64,000 nt of DNA from Natrinema saccharevitans (GCF_001953745.1 NZ_LWLN01000001.1:1240001-1304000); one strand, 5' to 3'. Counted from the stretch's first letter, positions 17,496 to 28,887 are shown. Made by a program: numbers and translations. Notes: a model not told the origin generated them from the letters alone.

Positions 17496-17565
17496 ACCCA
17501 CGGTACGGGATCGACGGGTTTGATCGTGGCGGTCCGCGGCGTTCTCGAGGGCGACAGGTTTAGGG

Positions 17566-17579
17566 TTAGACCCGTCTAA
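17566..17579. promoter_or_regulatory. DtxR-type operator-like palindrome
   Basis: TTAGAC-CC-GTCTAA, preceded by GG and followed by A, ends 12 nt before the ATG of the DtxR regulator. Metal-dependent DtxR/SirR repressors bind AT-flanked palindromes of this kind, and haloarchaeal leaderless genes are often repressed at the start site. Autoregulation is the natural reading. Confidence 0.55.
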
Positions 17580-17591
17580 ATCCGGGGCAGG

Positions 17592-18278
17592 ATGATGCTG
17601 AGCGACGTGATGGAGGACTACCTCAAGGCGATCTATCAGCTCCAACGCGGGACCGACGAGCGGATCCGCACGTCCGAGATCGCCGCGGAGTTAGACGTCA
17701 CGTCGCCGACGGTCACCAGCATGCTCGACAAACTCGAGGAACGGGAACTCGTCGACCGCGAGAAGTACCGCGGTGTCACGCTGACCGACGAGGGCGAGAC
17801 GGTCGCTCTCGAGATCGTTCGTCACCACCGCCTGCTCGAGGCCTACCTCACCGAGCATCTCGACTACGACTGGTCGGAGGTCCACGCCGAGGCCGACCGG
17901 CTCGAACACCACATCAGCGAGGACTTCGAGGCCCGCGTCGCCGACGCGCTGGGCGAACCCACGGTCGATCCTCACGGCTCGCCGATCCCGGGCGCCGACC
18001 TCGAGCCGCCGGAGCGGCCCGCCGGCGAGGCGATCTCCGAGTTCGGAGAGGGGGCGGTCGTCACCGTCGCGGAGGTCGCCGACCGCGACCCCGAGGTTCT
18101 CTCCTATCTCGCCGACCACGGCGTCGAACCCGGCGTCGAACTCGAGATCCTCGAGGTCGCCCCCTTCGGCATGGTGACTGCCCGCTCGAGCGAGAGCGAG
18201 GAGCCGGTCTCGCTGCCCGAAACAGTCGCACATCACGTCCGGGTCACGACGCCCGCGGAGCCGGAACCGCAGGGATAA
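17592..18278 (+). CDS. DtxR-family metal-dependent regulator
   Basis: 228 residues, the length of the three-domain DtxR/SirR type. An N-terminal winged helix (MLSDVMEDYLKAIYQLQ, SEIAAELDVTSPTVTSML) is followed by the metal-binding dimerisation domain with HHRLLEAYLTEHL and EADRLEHHIS. The C-terminal SH3-like FeoA domain spans about residues 150-220. It probably senses Fe(II) or Mn(II) and represses metal uptake genes. A perfect palindrome just before the start suggests autoregulation. The Nramp-like transporter at 35.6-36.9 kb is a candidate target, although I see no matching site there. Confidence 0.94.
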   Translation: MMLSDVMEDYLKAIYQLQRGTDERIRTSEIAAELDVTSPTVTSMLDKLEERELVDREKYRGVTLTDEGETVALEIVRHHRLLEAYLTEHLDYDWSEVHAEADRLEHHISEDFEARVADALGEPTVDPHGSPIPGADLEPPERPAGEAISEFGEGAVVTVAEVADRDPEVLSYLADHGVEPGVELEILEVAPFGMVTARSSESEEPVSLPETVAHHVRVTTPAEPEPQG

Positions 18279-18453
18279 CCGGTCGCGGTTCTGCGGACGG
18301 TCGATCAGCGGCCGATCGAACGAACGGACGCCGATTTTCCGCCGACGGACGAAGAGAAACGCCTTCGAGTCCCCGCTGTAAACGTCACATTCTCCCACGA
18401 ATCCCGCGGGCTCACCCGCCGGGTTTAAGGAAACCAAATACGAATAAATACCT

Positions 18454-18987
18454 ATGTCATCCATCGAACTCACGCCCAGCCAGAAGAAGATCCTCCGCGC
18501 GCTCACGAACCTCCACAAGGAGTCCGAAGACGCCATCAAAGGCGAGGACATCGCGGAACAGGTCGACCGCAACCCCGGCACGATCCGCAACCAGATGCAG
18601 AGTCTCAAAGCCCTCCAGCTCGTCGAGGGTGTACCGGGGCCGAAAGGTGGATACAAGCCCACTGCAGCCGCATACGAGGCACTCGAGATCCAGCAGATGG
18701 ACGAGCCCGCCGCGGTCCCGATGCAACACGAGGGCGAACCCGTCGACGACACCATCATCGAGGAGATCGATCTCTCGAGCGTTCACCACCCCGAACTCTG
18801 CCGGGCCGAGATCCACATTCAGGGGACGCTGAGCGACATCCACGAGAACGATTCGGTCACCGTCGGCCCGACGCCGCTCTCAAAGCTGCTGATCGAGGGG
18901 ACCGTCGACGGCAAGGACGACACGAACAACATCCTGATCCTGCGGATCGACGACATGGTCGCGCCCGCCGAAGAACCGGCTCACTGA
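18454..18987 (+). CDS. Winged-helix transcriptional regulator with C-terminal sensor-like domain
   Basis: 177 residues. Residues 5-75 form a winged helix (ELTPSQKKILRALTNLH, GEDIAEQVDRNPGTIRNQMQ, GVPGPKGGYKPT) as in haloarchaeal proteins annotated Rrf2-like. Residues 90-170 are a beta-rich domain (CRAEIHIQGTLSDIHEN, TPLSKLLIEGTVDG, ILILRIDDMV) of unknown ligand. The promoter TTTAAG lies at about 18423 and the transcript is probably leaderless. There are no cysteine clusters like those of IscR, so redox or Fe-S sensing is unlikely. Confidence 0.8.
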   Translation: MSSIELTPSQKKILRALTNLHKESEDAIKGEDIAEQVDRNPGTIRNQMQSLKALQLVEGVPGPKGGYKPTAAAYEALEIQQMDEPAAVPMQHEGEPVDDTIIEEIDLSSVHHPELCRAEIHIQGTLSDIHENDSVTVGPTPLSKLLIEGTVDGKDDTNNILILRIDDMVAPAEEPAH

Positions 18988-19094
18988 TCGGCGCTCGACC
19001 GCCGTCTCTCGTCTTTCCAGCAGCTGTTCTCTCGTCGTCGTGTTCGAAAACAGTCCCGCGTGTCTCGCTCGAACAGCGCCGAGTCGCGGTCGGC

Positions 19095-21584
<2,490 letters not shown>

Positions 21585-21640
21585 GTCTTCATTTGGTTTC
21601 GTGGTGGTATCCGGTCAGCTTGCAAGCACTGCATCCGTGA

Positions 21641-21777
21641 GAGCGTCCGCTCTGCGGACGCTCGAGCGGGCCGACGACCGACCCGGAGCGCGGCTTGCCG
21701 CGCGGCGGGGAGGGAGGAGTGCTTTTCATCGAAGTTTTACCGAGTGCGGTCGCGAAGCGACCGCACGCAGGGTAAAA
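21641..21777. other. Three strong hairpins between gyrB and gyrA
   Basis: Within the 201-nt spacer are GAGCGTCCGC-TCT-GCGGACGCTC (21641-21663), GCGCGGC-TT-GCCGCGC (21688-21703) and GTGCGGTCGC-GAA-GCGACCGCAC (21744-21766). The last is enclosed by a further TTTTACC/GGTAAAA pair (21735-21741, 21771-21777). All fall after the gyrB stop and before the gyrA start. They could be processing, attenuation or mRNA-stability structures, or remains of inverted-repeat elements. Confidence 0.7.
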
Positions 21778-21785
21778 GTTCGGGT

Positions 21786-23717
21786 CTAGATGTCGATCCA
21801 CTCGGCTTCCGGCGCGTGTTCCTTGATGAACTGCTTGCGGGGTTCGACGGCGTCGCCCATCAGGACGGAGAACATCTTGTCCGCCGCGGCCGCGTCCTCG
21901 ATCGTGATCTGCTTGAGGATGCGGTTGTCCGGGTCCATCGTCGTGTCCCAGAGCTGCTGGGGGTTCATCTCGCCGAGCCCCTTGAACCGCTGGACCTGCG
22001 AGGGGTTGCCGTCGCATTTCTCCGCGACGATCTCGTCGCGTTCGGCCTCGGTCATCGCGTCGTAGGTCTCGCCGCGGTACCGGATGCGGTACAGCGGTGG
22101 CTGGGTCGCGTAGACGTAGCCGCCCTCGAGCAGCGGCCGCATGTGCCGGTAGAAAAACGTCAGCAGGAGCGTCCGGATGTGTGCCCCGTCGACGTCGGCG
22201 TCGGTCGCCATGATGATCTTCTTGTAGCGGACGTCGTCGACGTCGAACTCGTCGCCGATCCCCGCGCCGATGGCGGTGATCATGTTCCGGATCTCGTCGT
22301 TCTCGAGGATGCGATCGAGCCGGTGTTTCTCGACGTTTAAGATCTTCCCCTTGATGGGAAGGATCGCCTGGAAGTCGGGGTTGCGGGCCTGTTTCGCGCT
22401 GCCGCCCGCGGAGTCGCCCTCCGCGATGAACAGTTCGGCCTCCTCGGGGTCCTTGGTCTGGCAGTCGGCCAGTTTCCCGGGCAGCGAGGTGGACTCGAGG
22501 GCGGACTTGCGCCGCGTGAGTTCTTCGGCCTTCTGGGCGGCCATGCGGGCCTTGGCGGCCTCGACGGCCTTGCTGACGATGGCCTCGGCGGTGTCGGGGT
22601 GCTCCTCGAAGTAGGTGCCCAGTCCCTCGTGCATGGCGCTCTCGACGATTCCTCGCACTTCGGAATTGCCGAGTTTCGTCTTCGTCTGGCCCTCGAACTG
22701 GGGATCGGGGTGTTTGATCGAGACGACCGCCGTCAGCCCCTCGCGGATGTCCTCGCCTTTGAGGTTGTCGTCGAGATCCGACAGGAGGTCGTTCTCGTTG
22801 GCGTAGTCGTTGACACACCGCGTCAATGCGGTCTTGAACCCGGTGAGGTGGGTCCCGCCCTCGCGGGTGTTGATATTGTTCGCGAAGGCGTGGATCGATC
22901 CCTGCAGTTCCTCGGTGGCCTGCATTGCGACCTCGACGTGGATGTTCTGTTCCTCGTTCTCGAAGTAGATGATATCCTCGTGCATCGCCGAGCGCGTCTC
23001 GTTCAGGTACTCGACGAACTCACGGATCCCGCCGTCGTACTCGTAGGTTTCGGCGACCACGTCGCCGTCGTCGGTCTCCTCGCGCTCGTCGCGAAGCGTG
23101 ATGCGAACGCCGGAATTGAGGAAGGCCAGTTCGCGGAGTCGGTTCGACAGCGTCGAGAAGGACATCTCGCCCGTCTCGAAGATCCCCGTGTCCGGCCAGA
23201 ACCGAATCCGGGTGCCGGTCTCTTCGTCGGACTCCATATCGCGGACCCGCTCCATGTCGCCGACGGGCTCACCGCCCTCGAAGGCGTGGCGAAAGACCCC
23301 GCCGTCGCGTTTGACTTCGGCCTCGAGGCGTTCGGAGAGGGCGTTGACGACGGAGACGCCGACGCCGTGAAGGCCGCCGGAGACCTGGTAGGACTTGTTG
23401 TCGAACTTGCCCCCGGCGTGGAGGACGGTCAGAATGACCTCGAGTGCGGGGCGGTCGTACTCCTCGTGTGTGTCGACGGGGATGCCGCGGCCGTCGTCCG
23501 CGACGCTCACCGAACCGTCCTCGTGGATGGAGACGGTGATGTCGTCGCAGTGGCCGGCCAGCGCCTCGTCGATCGAGTTGTCCACCACTTCGTAGACCAG
23601 ATGGTGGAGGCCTCGAGAATCGGTAGAGCCGATGTACATCGCCGGTCGCTTTCGTACAGCCTCCAGACCCTCTAAGACCTGGATCTGTCCGGCTCCGTAC
23701 TCGCTTTCCTGGGACAT
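21786..23717 (-). CDS. gyrB: DNA gyrase subunit B
   Basis: 643 residues from ATG 23717, chosen because MSQESEYGAGQIQVLEGLEAVRKRPAMYIG is the expected start. A TTTTATTAG box about 35 nt upstream would give a short leader. The GHKL ATPase part has YEVVDNSIDEA (Mg-binding Asn) and GRGIPVD. The transducer follows, then the Toprim domain with EGDSAGG and the C-terminal QRFKGLGEM. It hydrolyses ATP to drive strand passage with GyrA. It is the first gene of the pair. Confidence 0.98.
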   Translation of the reverse strand: MSQESEYGAGQIQVLEGLEAVRKRPAMYIGSTDSRGLHHLVYEVVDNSIDEALAGHCDDITVSIHEDGSVSVADDGRGIPVDTHEEYDRPALEVILTVLHAGGKFDNKSYQVSGGLHGVGVSVVNALSERLEAEVKRDGGVFRHAFEGGEPVGDMERVRDMESDEETGTRIRFWPDTGIFETGEMSFSTLSNRLRELAFLNSGVRITLRDEREETDDGDVVAETYEYDGGIREFVEYLNETRSAMHEDIIYFENEEQNIHVEVAMQATEELQGSIHAFANNINTREGGTHLTGFKTALTRCVNDYANENDLLSDLDDNLKGEDIREGLTAVVSIKHPDPQFEGQTKTKLGNSEVRGIVESAMHEGLGTYFEEHPDTAEAIVSKAVEAAKARMAAQKAEELTRRKSALESTSLPGKLADCQTKDPEEAELFIAEGDSAGGSAKQARNPDFQAILPIKGKILNVEKHRLDRILENDEIRNMITAIGAGIGDEFDVDDVRYKKIIMATDADVDGAHIRTLLLTFFYRHMRPLLEGGYVYATQPPLYRIRYRGETYDAMTEAERDEIVAEKCDGNPSQVQRFKGLGEMNPQQLWDTTMDPDNRILKQITIEDAAAADKMFSVLMGDAVEPRKQFIKEHAPEAEWIDI

Positions 23718-23828
23718 GTAAAACCTGCTTTCGGATAGCGGTCCGGCCCTAATAAAAGTCACGTGTACGCGCGCGAGCGCGAATCCGGCGACCCGCGGCG
23801 TCGAACTCGAAACCGCCGTCGAATCGGC

Positions 23829-24533
23829 TTAGATGACCGCGTCGAACTCCTCGTGGCCCTGAATGTCGACGCCCTCGTCGGTGATTTCCGCGAGGAAGAC
23901 GCCGTTGCCCGACCCGGTGTCGCGCTCGACGGCGCTTTTGATCGCGCGGGCCGCGACTGACTTCGCGTCCGCGAGCGAGAGGTCGTCGTCGTACTCCTGC
24001 TCGAGGAGGCCGTAGGCCAGTTGCATCCCGGAGCCGGTGACGGTGTAGTCGTCTTCCATGACGCCGCCGGCGGGGTCGATGCTGTAGACGTGACTGCCCT
24101 CGTCGTCGACGCCGCCGAGGATGGGGTTGATCGCGCGGAACGGACCGCCGCGGGCGAAGTTGCCCGCCAGCGTCGCCAGCGACTCGATCGGCATGGGCTC
24201 GTCGCGCCGAGCCTCGTAGAGGTTGACCTCGGAGCGCAGCGTTCGGATGAACGACTGCGCGCCGCCGACGGAGCCGACCAGCGTTAACGCGGCGGTCGGG
24301 TGAATCTGCTCGACCTTCTGGACGTTCTTGTTCGAGACGAACCGTCCGCCGAGGCTGGCGCGCATGTCCGTCGCGATGACGACGCCGTCGGCGGTCGCGA
24401 TGCCGATGGTCGTCGTCCCGGTCTTGTTGACCGTCCCGTCGTCGGTGCCGGCCTCCCCTCCGTTCGGCAGCGAACCCAGTTCGGGCTCGTACGGCGACGG
24501 GTCGCCGTTGCCCTGCGAGAGCGGGTTATTCAT
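23829..24533 (-). CDS. psmB: Proteasome beta subunit
   Basis: 234 residues. A 39-residue propeptide precedes the mature N-terminus TTTIGIATADGVV, whose first threonine (near residue 40) is the nucleophile after autocleavage. The supporting aspartate and lysine motifs (ATDMRASLGGRFVSNKN) are present, as is the GSG loop (TVTGSGMQLAYG). It forms the inner rings of the 20S proteasome. Its ATG lies inside the end of psmA (8-nt overlap), so the two are translationally coupled and one operon makes both ring types. Confidence 0.97.
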   Translation of the reverse strand: MNNPLSQGNGDPSPYEPELGSLPNGGEAGTDDGTVNKTGTTTIGIATADGVVIATDMRASLGGRFVSNKNVQKVEQIHPTAALTLVGSVGGAQSFIRTLRSEVNLYEARRDEPMPIESLATLAGNFARGGPFRAINPILGGVDDEGSHVYSIDPAGGVMEDDYTVTGSGMQLAYGLLEQEYDDDLSLADAKSVAARAIKSAVERDTGSGNGVFLAEITDEGVDIQGHEEFDAVI

Positions 24534-25266
24534 CGCTCTCCTCCGTGTCGATCTCCGCGACGATCGACTCGAGGCGCTCCTCCGCGACCGTACTGAACGA
24601 CTCGTCTTCGGTCGTGATCGTCGCGACGTCGACCGCTTCGGCCGCGACGGACTCCTCTTCGGGTTCGTTGAGGGCGCTGATGGCGAGTTCGATGCCGGCG
24701 TCGATGTCCAGATCCTCGCGGTACTCCTCCTCGAGGTAGCCCTGGATGACGTCGCGGTCGCCGCCGACGGCGGCGGCCTGCCACTCGTAGTCGGTGCCCG
24801 AGGGGTCGGTCTCGAACAGCCGCGGCTGGCCGTCCTCGACGCCGCCGACCAGCAGGGCGACCCCGAACGGCCGTGCGCCGCCAGTCTGGGTGTACTCCTG
24901 GATGTGGTCGGTGATCGATCGGGTCAGCGTCTCGACGCCGACATCCTGACCGTAGCGGAGCTGTTCGCCCTGTGCGCGTCGCCGCGCGAGGTCGACCAGC
25001 TGGCGCGCGTCGGCGACGTGGCCGGCGCTCGCGACGCCGACGTGCTCGTCGGCCTTGTGGATCTTCTCGACGCTCGAGCGCTCCATGAGCGGCGAGCTGA
25101 TCTGACGGTTCGCGGCGAGGACGACACCGTCGGGCGTCCGAACGCCGACGCTCGCGGTGCCGCGTTTGACGGCCTCGCGGGCGTACTCGACTTGATAGAG
25201 GCGTCCGTCCGGGGAGAAGATGGTGATCCCCCGGTCGTAGGCCTGCTGTTGGGATTGTCCTTGCAT
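24526..25266 (-). CDS. psmA: Proteasome alpha subunit
   Basis: 246 residues. The signature YDRGITIFSPDGRLYQVEYA near the N-terminus is diagnostic of alpha subunits, which form the outer rings and gate. The alpha N-terminal helix and the DHIQEYTQTGGARPFGVALL region are intact. The acidic tail is typical of haloarchaea. It is the first gene of the psmA-psmB operon. The promoter TATATATTTC box is just upstream of a palindrome (25304-25319). Confidence 0.97.
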   Translation of the reverse strand: MQGQSQQQAYDRGITIFSPDGRLYQVEYAREAVKRGTASVGVRTPDGVVLAANRQISSPLMERSSVEKIHKADEHVGVASAGHVADARQLVDLARRRAQGEQLRYGQDVGVETLTRSITDHIQEYTQTGGARPFGVALLVGGVEDGQPRLFETDPSGTDYEWQAAAVGGDRDVIQGYLEEEYREDLDIDAGIELAISALNEPEEESVAAEAVDVATITTEDESFSTVAEERLESIVAEIDTEESDE

Positions 25267-25289
25267 TTGGTCTTCACCTCTGGTAAGGG

Positions 25290-25319
25290 ATAGAAATATA
25301 TAGGCCTTCTTCTGAAGGC
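25290..25319 (-). promoter_or_regulatory. psmA TATA box and flanking palindrome
   Basis: Minus strand: GCCTTC-AGAA-GAAGGC (25304-25319) lies immediately before CTATATATTTC. The palindrome covers the BRE position where TFB contacts DNA, so a bound regulator would alter promoter use. psmA starts at 25266, about 30 nt from the TATA box. Confidence 0.5.
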
Positions 25320-25628
25320 AACTTCGTCTGTATCGGGCGCTTCGGCCCGGACTCCCAAGAAAGTGGTGCCAGCAGGGGAGCTGGCCGCGGGCTCTCCATG
25401 GATCGGACCGGGAGGCGGTACTCGCTCGACCGCCGACCGGGTCACTCTCAGGCCCGATCGGGGGAGAGACTCGTTGTCACGCCGGCGCGTTCGCTCGCTC
25501 GAGGTCGCCTCGGTAACGACTGATTACGCGTACCAGCTACCGACGGAGCGTCTGCTATCTCAAGCTTTCCGCTCAAACAGATTCCAGTCCTTGCTTCGGG
25601 TACAGAGTTCCGTCCAACAGTACACGGG

Positions 25629-25799
25629 TTCGCCCCGCCGGCTCCGGCGACTCGGGCCGGCCTGACCGTCGTCGTCGGCACGCCGCTGTTGCTCGGCGTC
25701 GTCGTTGGCTGGCGAGTCGCCCACGCTGTCGATCCCGAGCGTTTGAAGGTCACGCTGAGGATCGTCCTGCTGGGCGTCGGGCCCTCCCTCGCGTTCTGA
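25629..25799 (+). pseudogene. Remnant of a membrane protein C-terminus (TauE/SafE-like)
   Basis: One frame reads a hydrophobic stretch, LLLGVVVGWRVAHAVDPERL, then a second hydrophobic run VTLRIVLLGVGPSLAF and a TGA. The pattern of a helix, an arginine/proline turn (DPERL), and a final helix is that of the last part of a TauE/SafE sulfite-exporter-type permease. Upstream the frame is not recognisable and there is no start. I read it as a decayed fragment. The surrounding stretch 25320-25628 shows nothing else. Confidence 0.4.
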
Positions 25800-25821
25800 G
25801 ACGGCTCCTGCCGGACCCAGG

Positions 25822-26274
25822 CTGAAGGCGACGTGCGTCGAGCCCACCCCTGCGGCCCGACTCCTCGTCCCCTTCGACGACTTCGAGCCCGCCCGCGACG
25901 CCCTCGAGTACGCGTTCGATCTGTTCCCCGACGGCGACGTAACCGCGTTGATCGTCGTCGACACCACGTCACTGCCGTTCGGCCCGAACACCGCCGACGA
26001 CGAGTCCAGCGACGAATCCCGGGAGTTGCTCTCGGAGGCCGCCGCCCTGCTCGAGACCGCCGAGTCGATCGCCGCGGACCGCGGGACCGAGATCGAATCG
26101 CGAACGCGACTGCGGACGCCGGCCCGGGAGATCCTGAAGTACGCCGAGGGAGCGTCGATCGACCACATCGTTATGGGCAGCCGCGAGCGCTCCGGTGTCG
26201 CGCGGATCCTGCTCGGCAGCGTCGCCGAAGTCGTGGTCAGATACTCGCCGGTGCCGGTCACAGTCGTCCGGTAG
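25822..26274 (+). pseudogene. UspA domain without a normal start codon
   Basis: The frame encodes a nearly complete universal stress protein domain: LLVPFDDFEPARDALEYAFD, then LIVVDTT, and the C-terminal MGSRERSGVARILLGSVAEVV with a VPVTVV end that includes the ATP-binding G-x2-G-x9-G(S/T)-like pattern. However, no ATG or GTG lies in frame before the first beta strand. The only codons upstream are a CTG (25822) or a TTG (25948) inside the domain. It directly follows the membrane protein remnant. It is either a gene that lost its 5' end or one using a rare start. Confidence 0.55.
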
Positions 26275-26537
26275 CGCCGCGGCGGGCGTCGATCCGGCCT
26301 CCCGGCCTGCATACACGAGCAACGCCCGCTTGACGCCGAAGCGGGGATTTCGAGGCCACGAGCGAGCCCGGCTTCTGGACCGCCGTCGTCGCTGGACTGC
26401 TCGCCGCCGGGCTGGGGACCGACAGCGCCGTCCGGATCCGGCGTCGCCGTCGGGCGGTCGACGTGCGCCCCACTGCGACCTGAAAGCGGCATTGTCCGGC
26501 CCAACCCACTTACCACCCGTTCCGGTACGATACGTCC

Positions 26538-27779
26538 ATGCTTCCGTTCGTCGCGATCGCCCTCGCGGTGGTCGGCGTCGCGGTCGTTCTCGAGGTCGTG
26601 TCGCACCGAGCGCTCGAGCGACTCCCCTCGGTCGCCACCGAGGAGTTCCCCGAGATCGACCGGGCGTTGCTGGGGAAGTTCAGCAGCTTCGACCCCGAAC
26701 TGGACTGGTGTCCCCGGCCGAACCGGGAGAACCAGAAAGACACCGGCGACCACCTCCCCGGCGAGGAGGTCCGCTCCGTCGTCACCTACTCGACCGACGA
26801 GTACGCGAGCCGGGTCTGCCCGGCGAGAGAGCGCGATCCCGACGCCGACCTCTCCGTCTCGACCTACGGCGACTCCGACCGTTTCTGCCGGGAGGTCGAC
26901 GACGAGCCCTTCCATAACTACCTCGCCGAGGAACTCGACACCCACGTCGCCAACTACGGCCTCGATCGGGCCCAGATGCGACTCGAGCGCCAGTATCCCG
27001 AGGACCCGACCGACCACGTCTGCATGGTCGTCACCGCCTCCTCGATCGCCCGCATCCTCTCGGTCTGGAAACACTACCAAGAGTTCGGCAACATCCTCGC
27101 GGTCAAGCCCCGGTACGTCCTCGAGGACGGCGAGGTAGAGCGACTCGAGAGCCCCGTCGACGGGAAGGAGGACCTGCTCGATCTCGAGTCGAAAGCCGAC
27201 TTGCTCCGGGAGCACGACTTCTACTACGACCACTGGTTCGAGCCCCATTTCGCGACCCGTCCCTACACCGCAGACCTCCTCGCGAAGAACGAACACGTCC
27301 GCTACGCGGCCTATACGGCCGGGAAGGACCTCGAGCGGCGGCTCGGCCGATCGATCCCGGGGATCGACTTCGATCTGGCCCAGACCCGGTCGACGCTGCG
27401 ACTGGAGCGACCCCGCGTGCGCTATCACGAGTGGCTGTTCGACACCCACGAGCCCCTCTTCGACGCGCTCATCGAGGAGTTGGTCGACTACGCCGACGAA
27501 CGGGGTTTCGAACCGACGGTCGTGATGGTCCCGCAGCTCCGGTACGCCACCTACGAGGCCGAACACGGTCCGATCTACGGCGACCTGCTCGAGCGCCTCG
27601 ACGAGCGCTACGAGGGCCTGACGACGATCGATATGGCCACCCACCTCTCGCCCGACGACGGCGAGGTCGAGTCGCTGTACGTCGAGCGCGGGGAGGGCGG
27701 CCACTACAGCCCCGAGACCAACGCCGAGATCGCGCAGGTGCTGGCTGAGACCGTCGACCGACGAGCGGTCGTCGAATGA
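26538..27779 (+). CDS. SGNH-hydrolase-like membrane-anchored protein
   Basis: 413 residues. One N-terminal membrane helix (LPFVAIALAVVGVAVVLEVV) is followed by a domain with the SGNH pattern: STYGDSDRFCREVDDE (block I Gly-Asp-Ser), then HVANYGLDRAQMRLER (block II). The C-terminal GEGGHYSPETNAEIAQVL supplies the catalytic-type histidine of block V. It resembles the alginate O-acetyltransferase-like branch of SGNH hydrolases, acting on ester groups of extracellular or membrane carbohydrate. Its stop overlaps the channel gene by 4 nt, so the two are coupled. No partner acyl-transfer membrane protein (MBOAT) is seen. Confidence 0.75.
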   Translation: MLPFVAIALAVVGVAVVLEVVSHRALERLPSVATEEFPEIDRALLGKFSSFDPELDWCPRPNRENQKDTGDHLPGEEVRSVVTYSTDEYASRVCPARERDPDADLSVSTYGDSDRFCREVDDEPFHNYLAEELDTHVANYGLDRAQMRLERQYPEDPTDHVCMVVTASSIARILSVWKHYQEFGNILAVKPRYVLEDGEVERLESPVDGKEDLLDLESKADLLREHDFYYDHWFEPHFATRPYTADLLAKNEHVRYAAYTAGKDLERRLGRSIPGIDFDLAQTRSTLRLERPRVRYHEWLFDTHEPLFDALIEELVDYADERGFEPTVVMVPQLRYATYEAEHGPIYGDLLERLDERYEGLTTIDMATHLSPDDGEVESLYVERGEGGHYSPETNAEIAQVLAETVDRRAVVE

Positions 27780-28780
27780 ACCCGGTCTATCTCGCCGTCG
27801 GAATCGTCGTCCTCGCGGCCGGCATCGTCGACATCGTCTGGACGACGCTGTGGGTCGACGGCGGCTCCGGCCCCGTTTCCGGTCGGCTCACGACGGGGAT
27901 CTGGAAGGGACTGCGCGCCGCGACGGGGGACCGAAACCGGGCGCTCAGCCTCGCCGGCCCGCTCATTCTGCTGCTCACGCTCGCGACGTGGATCGGTCTC
28001 ATCTGGCTCGGCTGGACGCTGATCTTCTCGAGCGAGCCCCTCGCAGTCGTCAACAGCCGGACCGGCGGTCCCGCCGACTGGTGGGGGCGGTTCTACTACG
28101 TCGCTTACACGATGTTCACGGACGGGAACGGCGACTATACTCCCGTGTACGGCGGTAACGTCTGGGAGGTCGCCAGCGCGTTCACGACGGCCTCCGGCAT
28201 GGCCTTCGTCACGCTCGGCGTCTCCTACGTCCTGACCGTCCTCGGTGCCGTCTCGGACAAACGTTCCTTCGCCAGCACCGTAACGGGGCTTGGCGACCGC
28301 AGCGAGGCGTTCCTCCGAACCGGCTGGAACGGCGAGGACTTCCGCGGGCTCGAACTGACCGTCGAGTCGCTCGCGGCGGACCTGAGTACCCTCGCCGAAC
28401 AGCACAAGTCCTACCCGATCCTCCATTACTACCACAGCGAGCGGGCCGACCGGGCCTCGGCCGTCGCCGTCCCGATCCTCGACGAGGCGCTTATGCTGTC
28501 CCGGTACGCGATCCCGGAGGGAGAGGGGCTCGACCCCGCGATCGTCGATAACGGCCGCTCGAGCGTCGAAAGCTACCTCGAGACGCTCGACACCGCGTTC
28601 ATCGATCCCGCGCCGTCGGTCCCGCGAGCGCCGGACCTCGAGCGCCTACGAGAGGACGACGTTCCGACCGTCTCCGACGAGGTCTTCGCCGAGGCGCTCG
28701 CCGACCGGACCGACCGGCGACGGCGGCTCCTCGGCGTGGTCGAAGCGGACGCGTGGGAGTGGCCGCCGGTCAAGGAGTAG
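27776..28780 (+). CDS. Ion channel-like membrane protein with altered selectivity filter
   Basis: 334 residues. There are hydrophobic segments at about 1-22 and 58-82, then a pore-loop-like stretch TMFTDGNGDYTPVYG, then another helix (FTTASGMAFVTLGVSYVLTVL). This arrangement resembles a two-membrane-segment (Ion_trans_2) channel, but the filter is GNGD instead of GYGD. The 180-residue cytoplasmic tail is mostly helical and has no RCK nucleotide-binding motif. Its ATG overlaps the SGNH gene stop (ATGA), which implies linked expression. Ion specificity cannot be predicted. Confidence 0.75.
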   Translation: MNPVYLAVGIVVLAAGIVDIVWTTLWVDGGSGPVSGRLTTGIWKGLRAATGDRNRALSLAGPLILLLTLATWIGLIWLGWTLIFSSEPLAVVNSRTGGPADWWGRFYYVAYTMFTDGNGDYTPVYGGNVWEVASAFTTASGMAFVTLGVSYVLTVLGAVSDKRSFASTVTGLGDRSEAFLRTGWNGEDFRGLELTVESLAADLSTLAEQHKSYPILHYYHSERADRASAVAVPILDEALMLSRYAIPEGEGLDPAIVDNGRSSVESYLETLDTAFIDPAPSVPRAPDLERLREDDVPTVSDEVFAEALADRTDRRRRLLGVVEADAWEWPPVKE

Positions 28781-28887
28781 CGCGGGGGCGGTTTTCGGTA
28801 ATTTTCGGACCGCGTCGGCTCGGATTCCGATCGAAGCGGGCGGAAACGGGGCCCGATATTCATTGGGCCAGGGGTCGTTCATCATCC

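Noticed and set aside
24328-25293. Long open frames opposite the proteasome genes
   Set aside because: Antisense shadows of psmA and psmB, which are unequivocal.
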